From Pseudomonadota bacterium (lineage in GTDB: Bacteria; Pseudomonadota; Gammaproteobacteria; Steroidobacterales; Steroidobacteraceae): DNA of 39,181 bases. The notes beneath the pieces were generated by a model. The model saw nothing but the letters and a program-made list of their open reading frames with translations, had not been told where the DNA came from and made no database searches. The position numbers were made by a program, and so were the translations under genes. This document shows, piece by piece, positions 7,293-15,654 of the stretch (its first letter is position 1; each line of letters starts with the position of its first letter). The stretch lies in the NCBI GenBank assembly GCA_003242685.1, contig QGVD01000031.1, forward strand, positions 1 to 39,181. Direction: 5' to 3'.

Positions 7293-8269
7293 GCTGATCC
7301 TCGCGGATTCGTGATCGCTCTCGCCCGGATCTGCTGCGTGAGACCCGAGAATTCGTGCTCGCGGACGTCGCCGAGCCTGTAGGCGAGCTCGCCGAGCGCT
7401 CCACCGCAGAAAAGAATGAATGCCGAGCACAGGAAGATGACGCCGGAGCCTGCGATGGGCAGCGGGACCTCGCCGTCCCGCACGACCGCGAAGACCGTCC
7501 AGCCGAAGGCGATCGCGGCGATGAGGACGAGCGGCAGCGCGAGCAGGCCGAACCACAGCATCGGGCGCGCGGTGAACGACGCCACGGTCTTGATGACCAT
7601 GAGATCGAGCAGCACCTTGTAGACGCGCGACAGCCCGTATTTCGATCTGCCGAACTTGCGCGGATGGTGCCGGACCTTGATCTCCGCGATCCGCGGTCCT
7701 GCAATCGACGCCATCGCCGGAATGAACCTGTGCATCTCGGAGTAGAGCGGGATGCGCTTGATGACGGCGGCCCTGTATGCCTTGAGCGAGCAGCCGTTGT
7801 CGCGGATCGGCACGCCCGTCACCTTCGCGATGAGCGCGTTGGCGATCCGCGACGGAATCCTGCGCGAGATCAGCTTGTCCTGGCGGTTGTGGCGCCAGCC
7901 GACCACGATGTCGTAGCCCTCGTCGATCTTGCGCAGGAGATTCGCGATGTCTGCCGGGTCGTTCTGCAGATCGCCGTCCATCGTGACGATGACGGCGCCG
8001 CGCGCCTGCTCGATCCCGGCGGCCATCGCCGGCGTCTGTCCGTAGTTCCTGCGGAACTTCACGACGCACACGTGGGGATCCGAGCGCGCCAGCTCCATGG
8101 CGATCTCGGGCGTCGCGTCCGAGCTGCCGTCGTCGACGTAGACGATCTCGTAGGTGACGTCGAGCGGCGCGACCGCCGCGGTGATCGCCGCATGCAGCGG
8201 CCGCAGACTTTCCTCCTCGTTGAAGAGGGGAACGACGATCGACAGATCGAGGTGCGAGGCCGTTGTCAT
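7289..8269 (-). CDS. Polyprenyl-phosphate glycosyltransferase, GT2 (ArnC/DPM1-like)
   Basis: 326 residues. The GT-A domain is intact: LSIVVPLFNEEESL at the start, YVDDGSSD for nucleotide binding, RRNYGQTPAMAAG, and MDGDLQNDP with the metal-binding DxD. Two transmembrane segments follow near residues 240-265 and 275-300. Enzymes of this type transfer a sugar from a nucleotide sugar to undecaprenyl phosphate on the cytoplasmic face, giving a donor for periplasmic GT39/GT83 transferases such as the one at 3332-5347. The ATG at 8269 follows a purine-rich AGAAAAG. The gene lies 182 bases after the flippase gene, the largest gap in the leftward cluster, so it may also have its own promoter. Confidence 0.87.
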   Translation of the reverse strand: MTTASHLDLSIVVPLFNEEESLRPLHAAITAAVAPLDVTYEIVYVDDGSSDATPEIAMELARSDPHVCVVKFRRNYGQTPAMAAGIEQARGAVIVTMDGDLQNDPADIANLLRKIDEGYDIVVGWRHNRQDKLISRRIPSRIANALIAKVTGVPIRDNGCSLKAYRAAVIKRIPLYSEMHRFIPAMASIAGPRIAEIKVRHHPRKFGRSKYGLSRVYKVLLDLMVIKTVASFTARPMLWFGLLALPLVLIAAIAFGWTVFAVVRDGEVPLPIAGSGVIFLCSAFILFCGGALGELAYRLGDVREHEFSGLTQQIRARAITNPRGSA

Positions 8270-8362
8270 CTTTTCTGATTCGGTCCGCGCGGCCGGCGAT
8301 GAGCAGGGAATTCGCAAGAAACGTTCCTCCCCGGCGGCCGCCTGCCGCCGGCCACCGATCGC

Positions 8363-8390
8363 CCCGTGGCGGGCAGCCCGCTGCCACGGG
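8363..8390. repeat. Perfect inverted repeat between flippase and GT2 genes
   Basis: CCCGTGGC (8363-8370) and GCCACGGG (8383-8390) are perfect complements around a 12-base centre that can pair further (GGGC with CCCG). There is no T-run on either strand. It could attenuate transcription between the two halves of the cluster or protect an mRNA end. Confidence 0.35.
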
Positions 8391-8451
8391 TTGCCGGGTG
8401 CGCGCGAAACCGGGAGCAAGGCCCGTGCCGCGGAAACGGGAAGAAGGAGCC

Positions 8452-9915
8452 CTAGAGCGGCTCGTGCTCGCTCGTGTCCTCGTTCCGCCGCTCGAGGAGC
8501 GCTCGCAGCTCGGAGGGCCGCACGGTGCCGGTCGAGAGGAGAAGCGCCGTGAAGAGCGGCAGCGCGATCGCGAGGTGCAGCCAGGGGGAATGCGTCAGGA
8601 GACTCGCGCCCCCGTGGGCGACGGCGGCGAGCACGATCGGCACGCCCATCCAGGCCAGCAGGAGCCTCCGCGGCAGCGGAAGATCCGGCGAGGCGAGCAG
8701 CACCGCGATCTGCGCGAAGTCGCCGGACAACCGGGCGAGCGCGGCGCCGGCTATACCGAAGCGGGGAATCAGCGCGAGATTGAGCGCCGCCGCTGCGCCG
8801 ACGCCCACCGCGAGCCCTCCGACGCGGCGGCCGTGCAGATCCGAGGACGTCAGCACGAGCCGCAGCCCCGACGTCGCGAATCGGAGGGCGATGCTCGGCG
8901 CCAGAATGGAAAGTGCGAGCGCCGACTGCGCGAAGGCGGCACCGAAGAGCCCGACCATGAGCGGTTCCGCGAGACCGGCGAGCATCAGGCCTCCGGTCGC
9001 GCCGAGTATCGACGCACCGCGAACCACCATGCGGCACGAACGCACGTAGCGCTCCCGATCGTGCCGGCTCTGCCGGAAGAGCACGGGCGAGACCACGCGC
9101 GATCCGAGGATCGACACCTTCATCGCGATGTCCGCCAGCCGGTCCGCCGCGGCGAAGAGCCCCGCCTCGACCATGCTGCCGAACAGCGAAAGCGCGATGA
9201 CCTCGACGCGGTAGCTCATCTGGTACAGCAGGCCGCTGAGGCCATAGTGCCAGCTTCCGCGGATGATCTCGGGTGTGCGCGCGAGCTCGAGCCTGGGGCG
9301 CTCGGCTCTGAACGTCTTCCACGTCCACACGGCGCTCACGAGCAGGCAGGCGAGCACGTAGCTCCACGCGATCCCGGAGAGCGACACGTCGCCGACCATG
9401 GCGATCGCGACGAACGCCAGCACGGCGAGCGGCGTCGCGGCCTGGAAGGCGGCGTTGATGTGCATCTGCAGCCGCGCGGAGTTGACGCTCGCGAGAGATT
9501 CCTGCAGCGCGAAGAGCACGGCGTAGGCGAAGAAGATCGCGAAGTAATCCACGATCTTCGCGCCGTAGCCCAGCGCAGGCAGCGCGAGGAGCAGGACGGC
9601 GTAGACGAGCCCTGCGAGGATCAGCTTCAGGGCGAACGTCGTGCCGAGAAGGACCGGGATGCAGCGCGGATCGCGCGCCCCGTCCTGCACCAGCTTGTTG
9701 CCCATCCCGAACTCGACGAAGTACAGCGCCGTGAACGAGATGGCGTAGACGGTGCTGGTGACGCCGTAGTCGGCACGGCCGAGGCGGCGCGCGACGAGCG
9801 CCTCGACGGCGAGGAAGCAGAGCTGCGCGATGACGCCGCCCGCCGCCAGCGCGACCGCGTTCAGTGCGAGTCTCCGCACCAGACCGCCTCGCAGCATCGC
9901 GCTCTGCGCGAGCAT
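8452..9915 (-). CDS. Wzx-like polysaccharide flippase (MATE/MOP superfamily)
   Basis: 487 residues with about twelve to fourteen hydrophobic segments over the whole length and no large soluble domain. The N-terminal block LALNAVALAAGGVIAQLCFL followed by RRLGRADYG is the common start of RfbX/Wzx-type oligosaccharide translocases. These move undecaprenyl-diphosphate-linked repeat units from the cytoplasmic to the periplasmic side of the inner membrane. The ATG at 9915 lies 27 bases after the acyltransferase stop. No recognisable Wzy polymerase, Wza exporter or Wzc co-polymerase is in the window, so polymerisation and outer-membrane export must be encoded elsewhere. Confidence 0.85.
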   Translation of the reverse strand: MLAQSAMLRGGLVRRLALNAVALAAGGVIAQLCFLAVEALVARRLGRADYGVTSTVYAISFTALYFVEFGMGNKLVQDGARDPRCIPVLLGTTFALKLILAGLVYAVLLLALPALGYGAKIVDYFAIFFAYAVLFALQESLASVNSARLQMHINAAFQAATPLAVLAFVAIAMVGDVSLSGIAWSYVLACLLVSAVWTWKTFRAERPRLELARTPEIIRGSWHYGLSGLLYQMSYRVEVIALSLFGSMVEAGLFAAADRLADIAMKVSILGSRVVSPVLFRQSRHDRERYVRSCRMVVRGASILGATGGLMLAGLAEPLMVGLFGAAFAQSALALSILAPSIALRFATSGLRLVLTSSDLHGRRVGGLAVGVGAAAALNLALIPRFGIAGAALARLSGDFAQIAVLLASPDLPLPRRLLLAWMGVPIVLAAVAHGGASLLTHSPWLHLAIALPLFTALLLSTGTVRPSELRALLERRNEDTSEHEPL

Positions 9916-9942
9916 CGAACGTTTCCTTCCCGATCAGCCGCT

Positions 9943-10467
9943 TCAGCGGCGCTTGAATACGACCCTGGCGGGATTGCCCGCGACGACGACGGCGTCGGGT
10001 ATCCGGCCGGAGACCACCGATCCCGCGGAGACGATCACTTCATCTCCGACCTGCGCGCCGTCGAGGATCACCGAGTTCGCTCCGACGAGAACGTTGCGGC
10101 CGATGCGCGTGCCCCTCGAGACGTGCCCCTGCAGCCGCAGGGGCACGCCGAGCTGCGTGTAGCGGTACTCGCTCGTGATGATCACGCAGTTCGGGCCGAT
10201 CAGACAGTTGTCCCCGATGTGCAGTCCTCCGGAGCCGGCGCCGATGAAGCAGCCCGTCGCGATGCTCGTGTGATCGCCGACGATCATCGGCCCGGACGCC
10301 TTCACCTTCGTGAAGGAGCTGATGTTGACGCCCCGACCGAGCCGCAGGCCGGGGCCGAGCTCCACTTCCGCGCGCGGAGAGACGCGTGCGCCGAACTTCA
10401 ACCAGCACAGGAGACTGACGATCGGTGCCGGAATGAGGAAGCGGCGCGCGAACGACGCAAACTCCAT
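9943..10467 (-). CDS. Hexapeptide-repeat acyltransferase (WcaF/maltose acetyltransferase-like)
   Basis: 174 residues forming a left-handed beta-helix. Repeated [IVL]-G-x4 hexapeptides run from about residue 35 to 150 (LRLGRG, MIVGDH, GLHIGD, TRIGRN, AQVGDE). SEYRYTQLG between repeats is the loop region that holds the family's active site. The end VVVAGNPARVVFKR is typical of sugar O-acetyltransferases. It probably acetylates a sugar of the repeat unit in the cytoplasm using acetyl-CoA. It begins one base after the epimerase stop, so it belongs to the same operon. The acyl group and acceptor cannot be determined from sequence. Confidence 0.85.
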   Translation of the reverse strand: MEFASFARRFLIPAPIVSLLCWLKFGARVSPRAEVELGPGLRLGRGVNISSFTKVKASGPMIVGDHTSIATGCFIGAGSGGLHIGDNCLIGPNCVIITSEYRYTQLGVPLRLQGHVSRGTRIGRNVLVGANSVILDGAQVGDEVIVSAGSVVSGRIPDAVVVAGNPARVVFKRR

Positions 10468-10468
10468 C

Positions 10469-11494
10469 TCACGCCGCTTTGGGCGGCACCAGGGGCGAGG
10501 TGTCAGGGAATCTCACTCGTCCCGTCGCACGATACCACTCCGCGGTGCGCCGCAGACCTTCGTCGATGCCCACGCGCGGCTCGTAGCCGAGCTCGCGGCG
10601 TGCGCGATCGATGCGGAACGCGCGAACCTGGCGGAACCAGTCGACACGGCGCGGGAAGATCGGCGGCTCGATTCCGAAGGGCTTGCAGACCTTCTCGCAT
10701 ACGTGGCCGGCTGCGAGCAGCGGCCAGATCGGGTAGTGCGGGATCCGCACCGGGACGCCCATCGCCTTCGCCACGCGGCGGACCAGCTCCTCGATCGAGA
10801 AGTACTCGGCGTCGCCGATGATGTACGCGCGGCCGGTGCCCACGCCCTGCTGCGCGGCGAGCAGGAACGCGTCGACCAGGTTGTCGATGTAGACGGGGTG
10901 ATAGAAGGTCCGGCCGCTGCCGAACATCGGGAACACGCCCTTCGCCACGCGCCGGAAGATCATCACGAAGCGACCGGGATCGCCCGGGCCGTAGATCGCC
11001 GTCGGACGGATGATCGTGTACTCGACCGGTGTGCCGTCGAGCACCTTGAGCTCGAGCTCACCTTCGTACTTCGTCTGCTGGTAGTAGTCGGCCGGTGCGA
11101 TGGGCGAGTTCTCGTCGCCCGGCGGATTCTCGATGTGACCGTGCACGCCCTGCGTGCTGCAGTAGACGAGCTTGCGCACGCCGGCCCTGAGCGCTTCCTC
11201 GGCGACGATGCGCGTGCCGGTGACGTTCACGGCCCTGTACACCTCGTCGGGTACGCCGATCTCGCGGAAGGCGGCCGCGAGGTGCATCACGACCTCGGCG
11301 CCTTCCATGCTCCTTGCGACCGCATCGCGGTCGGTCACGCTCCCGTAGACGATCTTCGCACCCTTGCGCCGCAGCTCGTCGTCGATGAGCCCCGGCTGCT
11401 TGTCGAGGGCGACGACCTCGTGCCCTTCGCGGAGCAATCGATCGACCAGCGCGGCACCGGTGAATCCCGTGCCTCCAGTGACCAGAACTTTCAT
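10469..11494 (-). CDS. NAD-dependent epimerase/dehydratase (extended SDR), copy 1
   Basis: 341 residues. The Rossmann motif GGTGFTGAALVDRLL is at the N-terminus, CSTQGVHG marks the catalytic Ser/Thr strand, and YQQTK supplies the Y-x3-K pair. The ATG follows a strong AGGAGG site and overlaps the stop of the GlpD-like gene (ATGA). Members interconvert or dehydrate nucleotide sugars; some relatives act on sterols or flavonoids, so the substrate is open. It resembles the gene at 16790-17770 throughout, including the shared C-terminal block (GIEPP, then an ARRELGYEPRV-type stretch). The two are paralogues placed in the two divergent arms of the cluster. Confidence 0.86.
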   Translation of the reverse strand: MKVLVTGGTGFTGAALVDRLLREGHEVVALDKQPGLIDDELRRKGAKIVYGSVTDRDAVARSMEGAEVVMHLAAAFREIGVPDEVYRAVNVTGTRIVAEEALRAGVRKLVYCSTQGVHGHIENPPGDENSPIAPADYYQQTKYEGELELKVLDGTPVEYTIIRPTAIYGPGDPGRFVMIFRRVAKGVFPMFGSGRTFYHPVYIDNLVDAFLLAAQQGVGTGRAYIIGDAEYFSIEELVRRVAKAMGVPVRIPHYPIWPLLAAGHVCEKVCKPFGIEPPIFPRRVDWFRQVRAFRIDRARRELGYEPRVGIDEGLRRTAEWYRATGRVRFPDTSPLVPPKAA

Positions 11495-13179
11495 GTCTTC
11501 AATTCCTCCGCTGTGTGAATTCGCGCCCGTTGCCCGGATGGCTCCGGAGAGATCCGCGAATGCATCCGCTCGAGCCGCGCGCGCACATCGCGCAGCTCCG
11601 CGCTGCGCCGTGCGGCGGACCAGCCGTGGGCGGCCGCGAGCGTGTCGGCGCACCACTGGAGCTGCCCTTCGGTGAGCAACCCACGCTCCGCGTGATCCGT
11701 CGCGCGGAACAGCGCATCGCTCAGCGTCATGACCATCTCGTGCTCGATGCCGTAGGTCACGCGGCAGCGGAACACGTGCTCCGCCGCCGGCAGACCCTGC
11801 GCGGGAAGGGCGCACAGCGCTTCCGTGGCATTCGACCCGTACGTGCGGGCCGTCCACAGCACGGCGGGTTCCGACCGGTCGAGAAGCCTCGGAATTCCCG
11901 CGTCCTCCGCCGGGACCGGACGTGCACCGGGAAGCGGATCGGAGAAGCGCGCCCGGTGTCGCGGAGGACCAAGACGGTCGCGGACGCACGCGAGCACGTG
12001 AGCGGCGGTGGTGGGCGCCGTCGTGTACTTGATGCCTGCAAGGCTCAGCAGCCCTTCGATGCCTTCGTTGCGTCGGTGGTCGACGATGCTCGGACGCCTG
12101 GCGTGCTCCACCTCGTCGCCCGTGCCCGGCGTGATGCCGACGTGCACGGAGCGCACGTCTTCGGCTCGCAGCGCCGCGCTCGGGAGCGCATCGTTGACCT
12201 CGGCGACGAAACTCGCGATCTCCCGGGGAGTGACGCACACCGCGTCGGGGTCTCCCGTGTAGACGTCGTGCCAGGTTCCGATCACCGAGCAGTCCTGCCA
12301 CGGCGAAACGAAGAAGAGCCTCCGGGCCCGTCCCACGACCGCGTCGGCCGGGCGGCGGCTCGCCACGCCGATCGCCGTGTCGCCGTCGAACAGGCGCCGC
12401 GTGACGAGATTGACGTTGCGCGACCAGAACAGGGGCGGCCGCGCCGGGCGACTCGCGCTCCGCGGCAGCAGGCGCTCCATCCACGGACCGGTCGCATTGA
12501 TCGTGAGCCGTGCCCGCACCTCGAGCTCGCGACCTCCGATGCGGTCGCGCACCACCGCGCCTTCGACGGTGCCGCGATGCTCGATGAGCGCGACCGCCTC
12601 GGCGTGATTGACGGCCGCCGCTCCCGCCGCGACCGCATCCACGACGCATTCGAGCGTGAGGCGAGACGCATCGAGCATCTGGGCGTCGTACCACCACGCA
12701 CCGCCGTTCACTCCCGGCCCGTCGAGCATCGGAAAGCGCTGAAGGAGCGCGCGCCGTCCCATGATTCCCGCGCGCGGCAGCCGGACGGTATCGGCTACAC
12801 CGCGGTTGCGGTCTATCGCGGCGAGCTCGTAGACGAGAATGCCTGCGGCGAGCGCCGCGGGACCTCGCGCGCCCGCGCCGTGGGTGGGAATCACGAAACG
12901 CATCGGGCGCACGAGGTGAGGCGCGGCCGCGCGCCAGTCACGTTGGGCAGCGACGGACTCCCTCAGGCGGGGCAGATCGAGATGCTGCACGTAACGCAGC
13001 CCGCCGTGCACGAGCTTCGCGCAGTTGCGGGAGGTGGCACCGCCGAAGTCTTCGCGTTCGACGAGGGCGACCCGCCATCCGCTGCGTGCAGCGAGTCTCG
13101 CAAGCGCGGCACCGTAGATCCCGCCGCCGATCACCAGCAGGTCGAAGGATTCGCGGAGCGAGTCGATGTCGCGCTGCAT
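11491..13179 (-). CDS. FAD-dependent glycerol-3-phosphate dehydrogenase/oxidase-like protein
   Basis: 562 residues. The FAD-binding start LLVIGGGIYGAALARLAARSG and the family signature CAKLVHGGLRY match GlpD/GlpA. The C-terminal domain contains ARTYGSN, also conserved in GlpD. GlpD oxidises sn-glycerol 3-phosphate to dihydroxyacetone phosphate and passes electrons to quinone at the inner membrane. Two points differ from my recall of E. coli GlpD: GVRPL reads GITPG, so the substrate-contacting Arg is Thr, and LTTYRK reads YTTAPT. The enzyme may therefore use a different polyol phosphate or other substrate. It is coupled by ATGA overlap to the epimerase and starts 18 bases after the methyltransferase stop, so it works within the polysaccharide operon rather than in a glp operon. 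Confidence 0.82.
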   Translation of the reverse strand: MQRDIDSLRESFDLLVIGGGIYGAALARLAARSGWRVALVEREDFGGATSRNCAKLVHGGLRYVQHLDLPRLRESVAAQRDWRAAAPHLVRPMRFVIPTHGAGARGPAALAAGILVYELAAIDRNRGVADTVRLPRAGIMGRRALLQRFPMLDGPGVNGGAWWYDAQMLDASRLTLECVVDAVAAGAAAVNHAEAVALIEHRGTVEGAVVRDRIGGRELEVRARLTINATGPWMERLLPRSASRPARPPLFWSRNVNLVTRRLFDGDTAIGVASRRPADAVVGRARRLFFVSPWQDCSVIGTWHDVYTGDPDAVCVTPREIASFVAEVNDALPSAALRAEDVRSVHVGITPGTGDEVEHARRPSIVDHRRNEGIEGLLSLAGIKYTTAPTTAAHVLACVRDRLGPPRHRARFSDPLPGARPVPAEDAGIPRLLDRSEPAVLWTARTYGSNATEALCALPAQGLPAAEHVFRCRVTYGIEHEMVMTLSDALFRATDHAERGLLTEGQLQWCADTLAAAHGWSAARRSAELRDVRARLERMHSRISPEPSGQRARIHTAEELKT

Positions 13180-13197
13180 GAGCGTCGCGTCTCCGTG

Positions 13198-14013
13198 CTA
13201 CTTGCGACAGAAGGCCATCAGGTGATGGCCGAGCGGACGCGTCCAGGCGCGGGGGAGGGCGTTGAAGGCCTTGACGAACATCGCATTGAAGAGACGTGCC
13301 TTCAGTCCGCCGTGCACTTTGGTCGCCACGGGAAAACGCTCGGGGACGATGCGCACCTCCGCGAACGGGGAAAGGAGCCGCCGGAACTCGTCGATGGTGA
13401 ACTGATAGAAGACGGGCGAGTCGAGGTGGTCGATCTCCACCTTCATCAGCCGCTGCAGAGCGTTGAGCCACGACCTGCGGTTGACGGTCATGATGATCGC
13501 CTCGCCGCCCGGTTTGAGCACGCGGTGGATCTCGCGCACCATCGCCTGCGGGTTCGGCGTGAAGTGCAGCACCGTGTGACAGAAGACCGCATCGAAACTG
13601 TCGTCCGGCAGATCGAGGCGCTCGCCGTTCATCACGTGGAACTCGCCCGTGAGACCGCGCTGCGCGAAGTTCGTGCGGGCGAGCTCGATGGAATGCGGTG
13701 CGAGATCCACGCCCGTGCAGATGGCGCCGGCTTTCGCGAAGCGCGACAGATCGTTGCCGACGCCGCAGCCGACGTCGAGCACCTTCCTGCCGCGGTACGC
13801 CGCGAAATTCACCAGCCGCGGCAGATAGTGCAGCTTCTCGTAGCGGTACGCTTCGATCTCCTCGAAGAACTCGCGGGTGCCGGCGGGGCTGCGTGCGACC
13901 TTCCAGTCGTGCACGTGACCGTTCCAGTATTCGCGCACGGCGGCCAGCCGCTCGCCATCCTGCATCGATTCCCCGTGCGGCTCCGCCACGGGCGGTTTCA
14001 GCTCTGCATTCAT
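13198..14013 (-). CDS. Class I SAM-dependent methyltransferase
   Basis: 271 residues from the ATG at 14013. A GTG at 14049 with an AAAGG site is an equally possible start, adding 12 residues. Motif I reads VLDVGCGVGNDLSRFA, the acidic strand is CTGVDLAPHSIELAR, and motif IV is FDAVFCHTVLHFTPNP, followed by IHRVLKPGG. This is the UbiE/COQ5-like methyltransferase-11 fold. In a glycosyltransferase cluster it probably O-methylates a sugar of the repeat unit in the cytoplasm; a small-molecule or lipid substrate is also possible. It lies between the GT4 gene and the GlpD-like gene with short gaps on both sides. Confidence 0.85.
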   Translation of the reverse strand: MNAELKPPVAEPHGESMQDGERLAAVREYWNGHVHDWKVARSPAGTREFFEEIEAYRYEKLHYLPRLVNFAAYRGRKVLDVGCGVGNDLSRFAKAGAICTGVDLAPHSIELARTNFAQRGLTGEFHVMNGERLDLPDDSFDAVFCHTVLHFTPNPQAMVREIHRVLKPGGEAIIMTVNRRSWLNALQRLMKVEIDHLDSPVFYQFTIDEFRRLLSPFAEVRIVPERFPVATKVHGGLKARLFNAMFVKAFNALPRAWTRPLGHHLMAFCRK

Positions 14014-14056
14014 GTGCCGCTCTCGCGCTCCTCTCGTCTTCGCCACCACGCGCCTT

Positions 14057-15280
14057 TCAGCCCGCAGGCGCGGTCATCGTCCGGGTGCGCAGCTCGAGGC
14101 GCCGCAGCACGCTGTCGTAGAAGTCCGCGACACGGCGCATGTACGCCTCGTGGGAGTACTTCGCTTCCGACAGCCGCTGCGCGGCCTCGGCGAGCCGCCG
14201 TCCGTACTCCGGATCGCGAAGGAGACGCAGCATGCCTGCGGCGAGGCCATCCGCCGTCGCAGGAACCAGCTCCGCGACGCTCCGGTCCAGCGTCTGCGTG
14301 TGCGTCGGCAGGTCGGTCGCGACGATCGGTCGGCCCGAGCGCAGATAGCCGTAGATCTTGAGCGGTGTGTTCGTGCCGCTCGAGCGCGGCGAGACGATGA
14401 TTTCCGCCGCCTGGATGAAGGCCGGAATGCGCTCCGGATGCACCTGCCCGACGAAGGTGACGCGACCGGTGAGCCCGAGGGCCGCGGCGCGCTCACGCTT
14501 CGCCTCGACCTGCTCGGGCCGCCCGCCGACGAGCACCAGATGCGCGTCCTCGTCGTGCGCGCAGACGGTCGCGAACGCATCGAGCAGGAGATCGAGCCCC
14601 TGATAGGGCTCGAACGTACCCGTATAGAGAATGATGCGCCGGCCTGGCGGCAGGGCGGTGAGCTCCTGCGGAGTCCGCAGGTCGCTCGCGAAGACGACCG
14701 AGTCGTCGGCGGTGTTCTCGATCATCGCATGCGGTTTGTCCGGAGCGGTCCGCGTGGCGATGTCGGCGAGGTCCTGGCAGATCGTGATCACGCCGTCGCA
14801 CGTCGTGAGCACGTGGCGCTCGAGCGCCGCGAATGCCCGACGGAAGACCCCGAGGTTGAACGACCTGAAGTTGTCGAGCTGCTGCGGAAGGCTGCTGTGC
14901 ATGTCGTACACGTGCGGAATGCCGTACATGCGCGCGAGCGGCGCGCAGAAGAAGGCGGCTTCCTCGTGTGAGTGGATCAGTTCGTAGCGGCCCGCGCGGC
15001 AGGCACGCCACGTCTCCCACATGAGCGGCAGGTCGAGCAGGAGTTTCTCGAAGGACGGTCCGATCCTCACGTCGCGCACGAAGGGCACGCGCCGTGAACG
15101 CACGATGCGCACGCCGTCGATCTGCACGTCCTGACCGAAGGGATAGGTGATGAGATCGATGCGGTGTCCCAGCGAGGCGAGCGCGCGGATCCGATGCAGC
15201 ACGCTGAACGGCGTGCCGCGGGGCCGGAAGAACGGCTGCGGCGCCACCATCAGAATCCTGAGCGAGCGGGGAGCCGTCAT
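14057..15280 (-). CDS. Glycosyltransferase family 4 (GT-B fold)
   Basis: 407 residues. The N-terminal Rossmann half begins LRILMVAPQPFFRPRGTPFSV, a glycine-rich acceptor-side loop common in GT4 proteins. The C-terminal half has LYTGTFEPYQGLDLLLDAF, LVLVGGRPEQ and the donor-binding segment SGTNTPLKIYGYLRSGRPIVATD. It is a retaining transferase acting in the cytoplasm, adding a sugar from a nucleotide donor to the growing lipid-linked unit. The ATG follows GGGAG. It is the first gene of the leftward cluster, so the promoter for that cluster should lie in 15281-15654. Confidence 0.86.
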   Translation of the reverse strand: MTAPRSLRILMVAPQPFFRPRGTPFSVLHRIRALASLGHRIDLITYPFGQDVQIDGVRIVRSRRVPFVRDVRIGPSFEKLLLDLPLMWETWRACRAGRYELIHSHEEAAFFCAPLARMYGIPHVYDMHSSLPQQLDNFRSFNLGVFRRAFAALERHVLTTCDGVITICQDLADIATRTAPDKPHAMIENTADDSVVFASDLRTPQELTALPPGRRIILYTGTFEPYQGLDLLLDAFATVCAHDEDAHLVLVGGRPEQVEAKRERAAALGLTGRVTFVGQVHPERIPAFIQAAEIIVSPRSSGTNTPLKIYGYLRSGRPIVATDLPTHTQTLDRSVAELVPATADGLAAGMLRLLRDPEYGRRLAEAAQRLSEAKYSHEAYMRRVADFYDSVLRRLELRTRTMTAPAG

Positions 15281-15654
15281 CGCGCGGAGCTCCCGCCGTG
15301 GCCCTTGTGGTGCCGCAAATACTCTTCAGTTTGTACTAATTCCCCTGCGTGACCGGGTGCAGTTGGCGGGAGACATGCGTGGAGGGGCTGCGGACGAGTA
15401 GCCATGGGCGTCGCTGTTGTTGATCTTTCCGTTTACGGGCGGCATCGGGTGCCGTTCGCGACTCCCCGACGACTGCACGGGCCGTAGCAATAGTTGTGCC
15501 ATGCGCTGCTGCCGCCGCGGCACCGGTTCGGCCCGGTTCTTGCAAACGGCTTGCCGTCGGGCTTCGACCACTTTCATCTTTCATCTGCGGGAGACGACGA
15601 GATGCTCGGGCGTGATGCGCTTGCGCGGACCCGCGCGCCGGATCGGGCCCGGGT
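15281..15654. other. Divergent intergenic region between the two arms of the polysaccharide cluster
   Basis: This 374-base stretch has no credible coding sequence and separates the leftward GT4 gene from the rightward UPF0104 gene. It should hold promoters for both operons. The least GC-rich part is 15317-15341, nearest the GT4 gene, but I could not find a convincing -35/-10 pair or a sigma-54 -24/-12 element. No GEMM-type conserved blocks occur here, so the biosynthetic operons lack the riboswitch carried by the lyases. Confidence 0.5.

Noticed and set aside
8263..10821. An 852-codon open frame opposite the flippase and acyltransferase genes
   Set aside because: It crosses gene boundaries of the opposite strand and has shadow-frame composition. 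The opposite strand encodes standard membrane and hexapeptide proteins.
11515..14361. A 948-codon open frame opposite the GlpD-like and methyltransferase genes
   Set aside because: It spans several real genes on the other strand, has low-complexity Arg/His/Glu composition and no recognisable motif.
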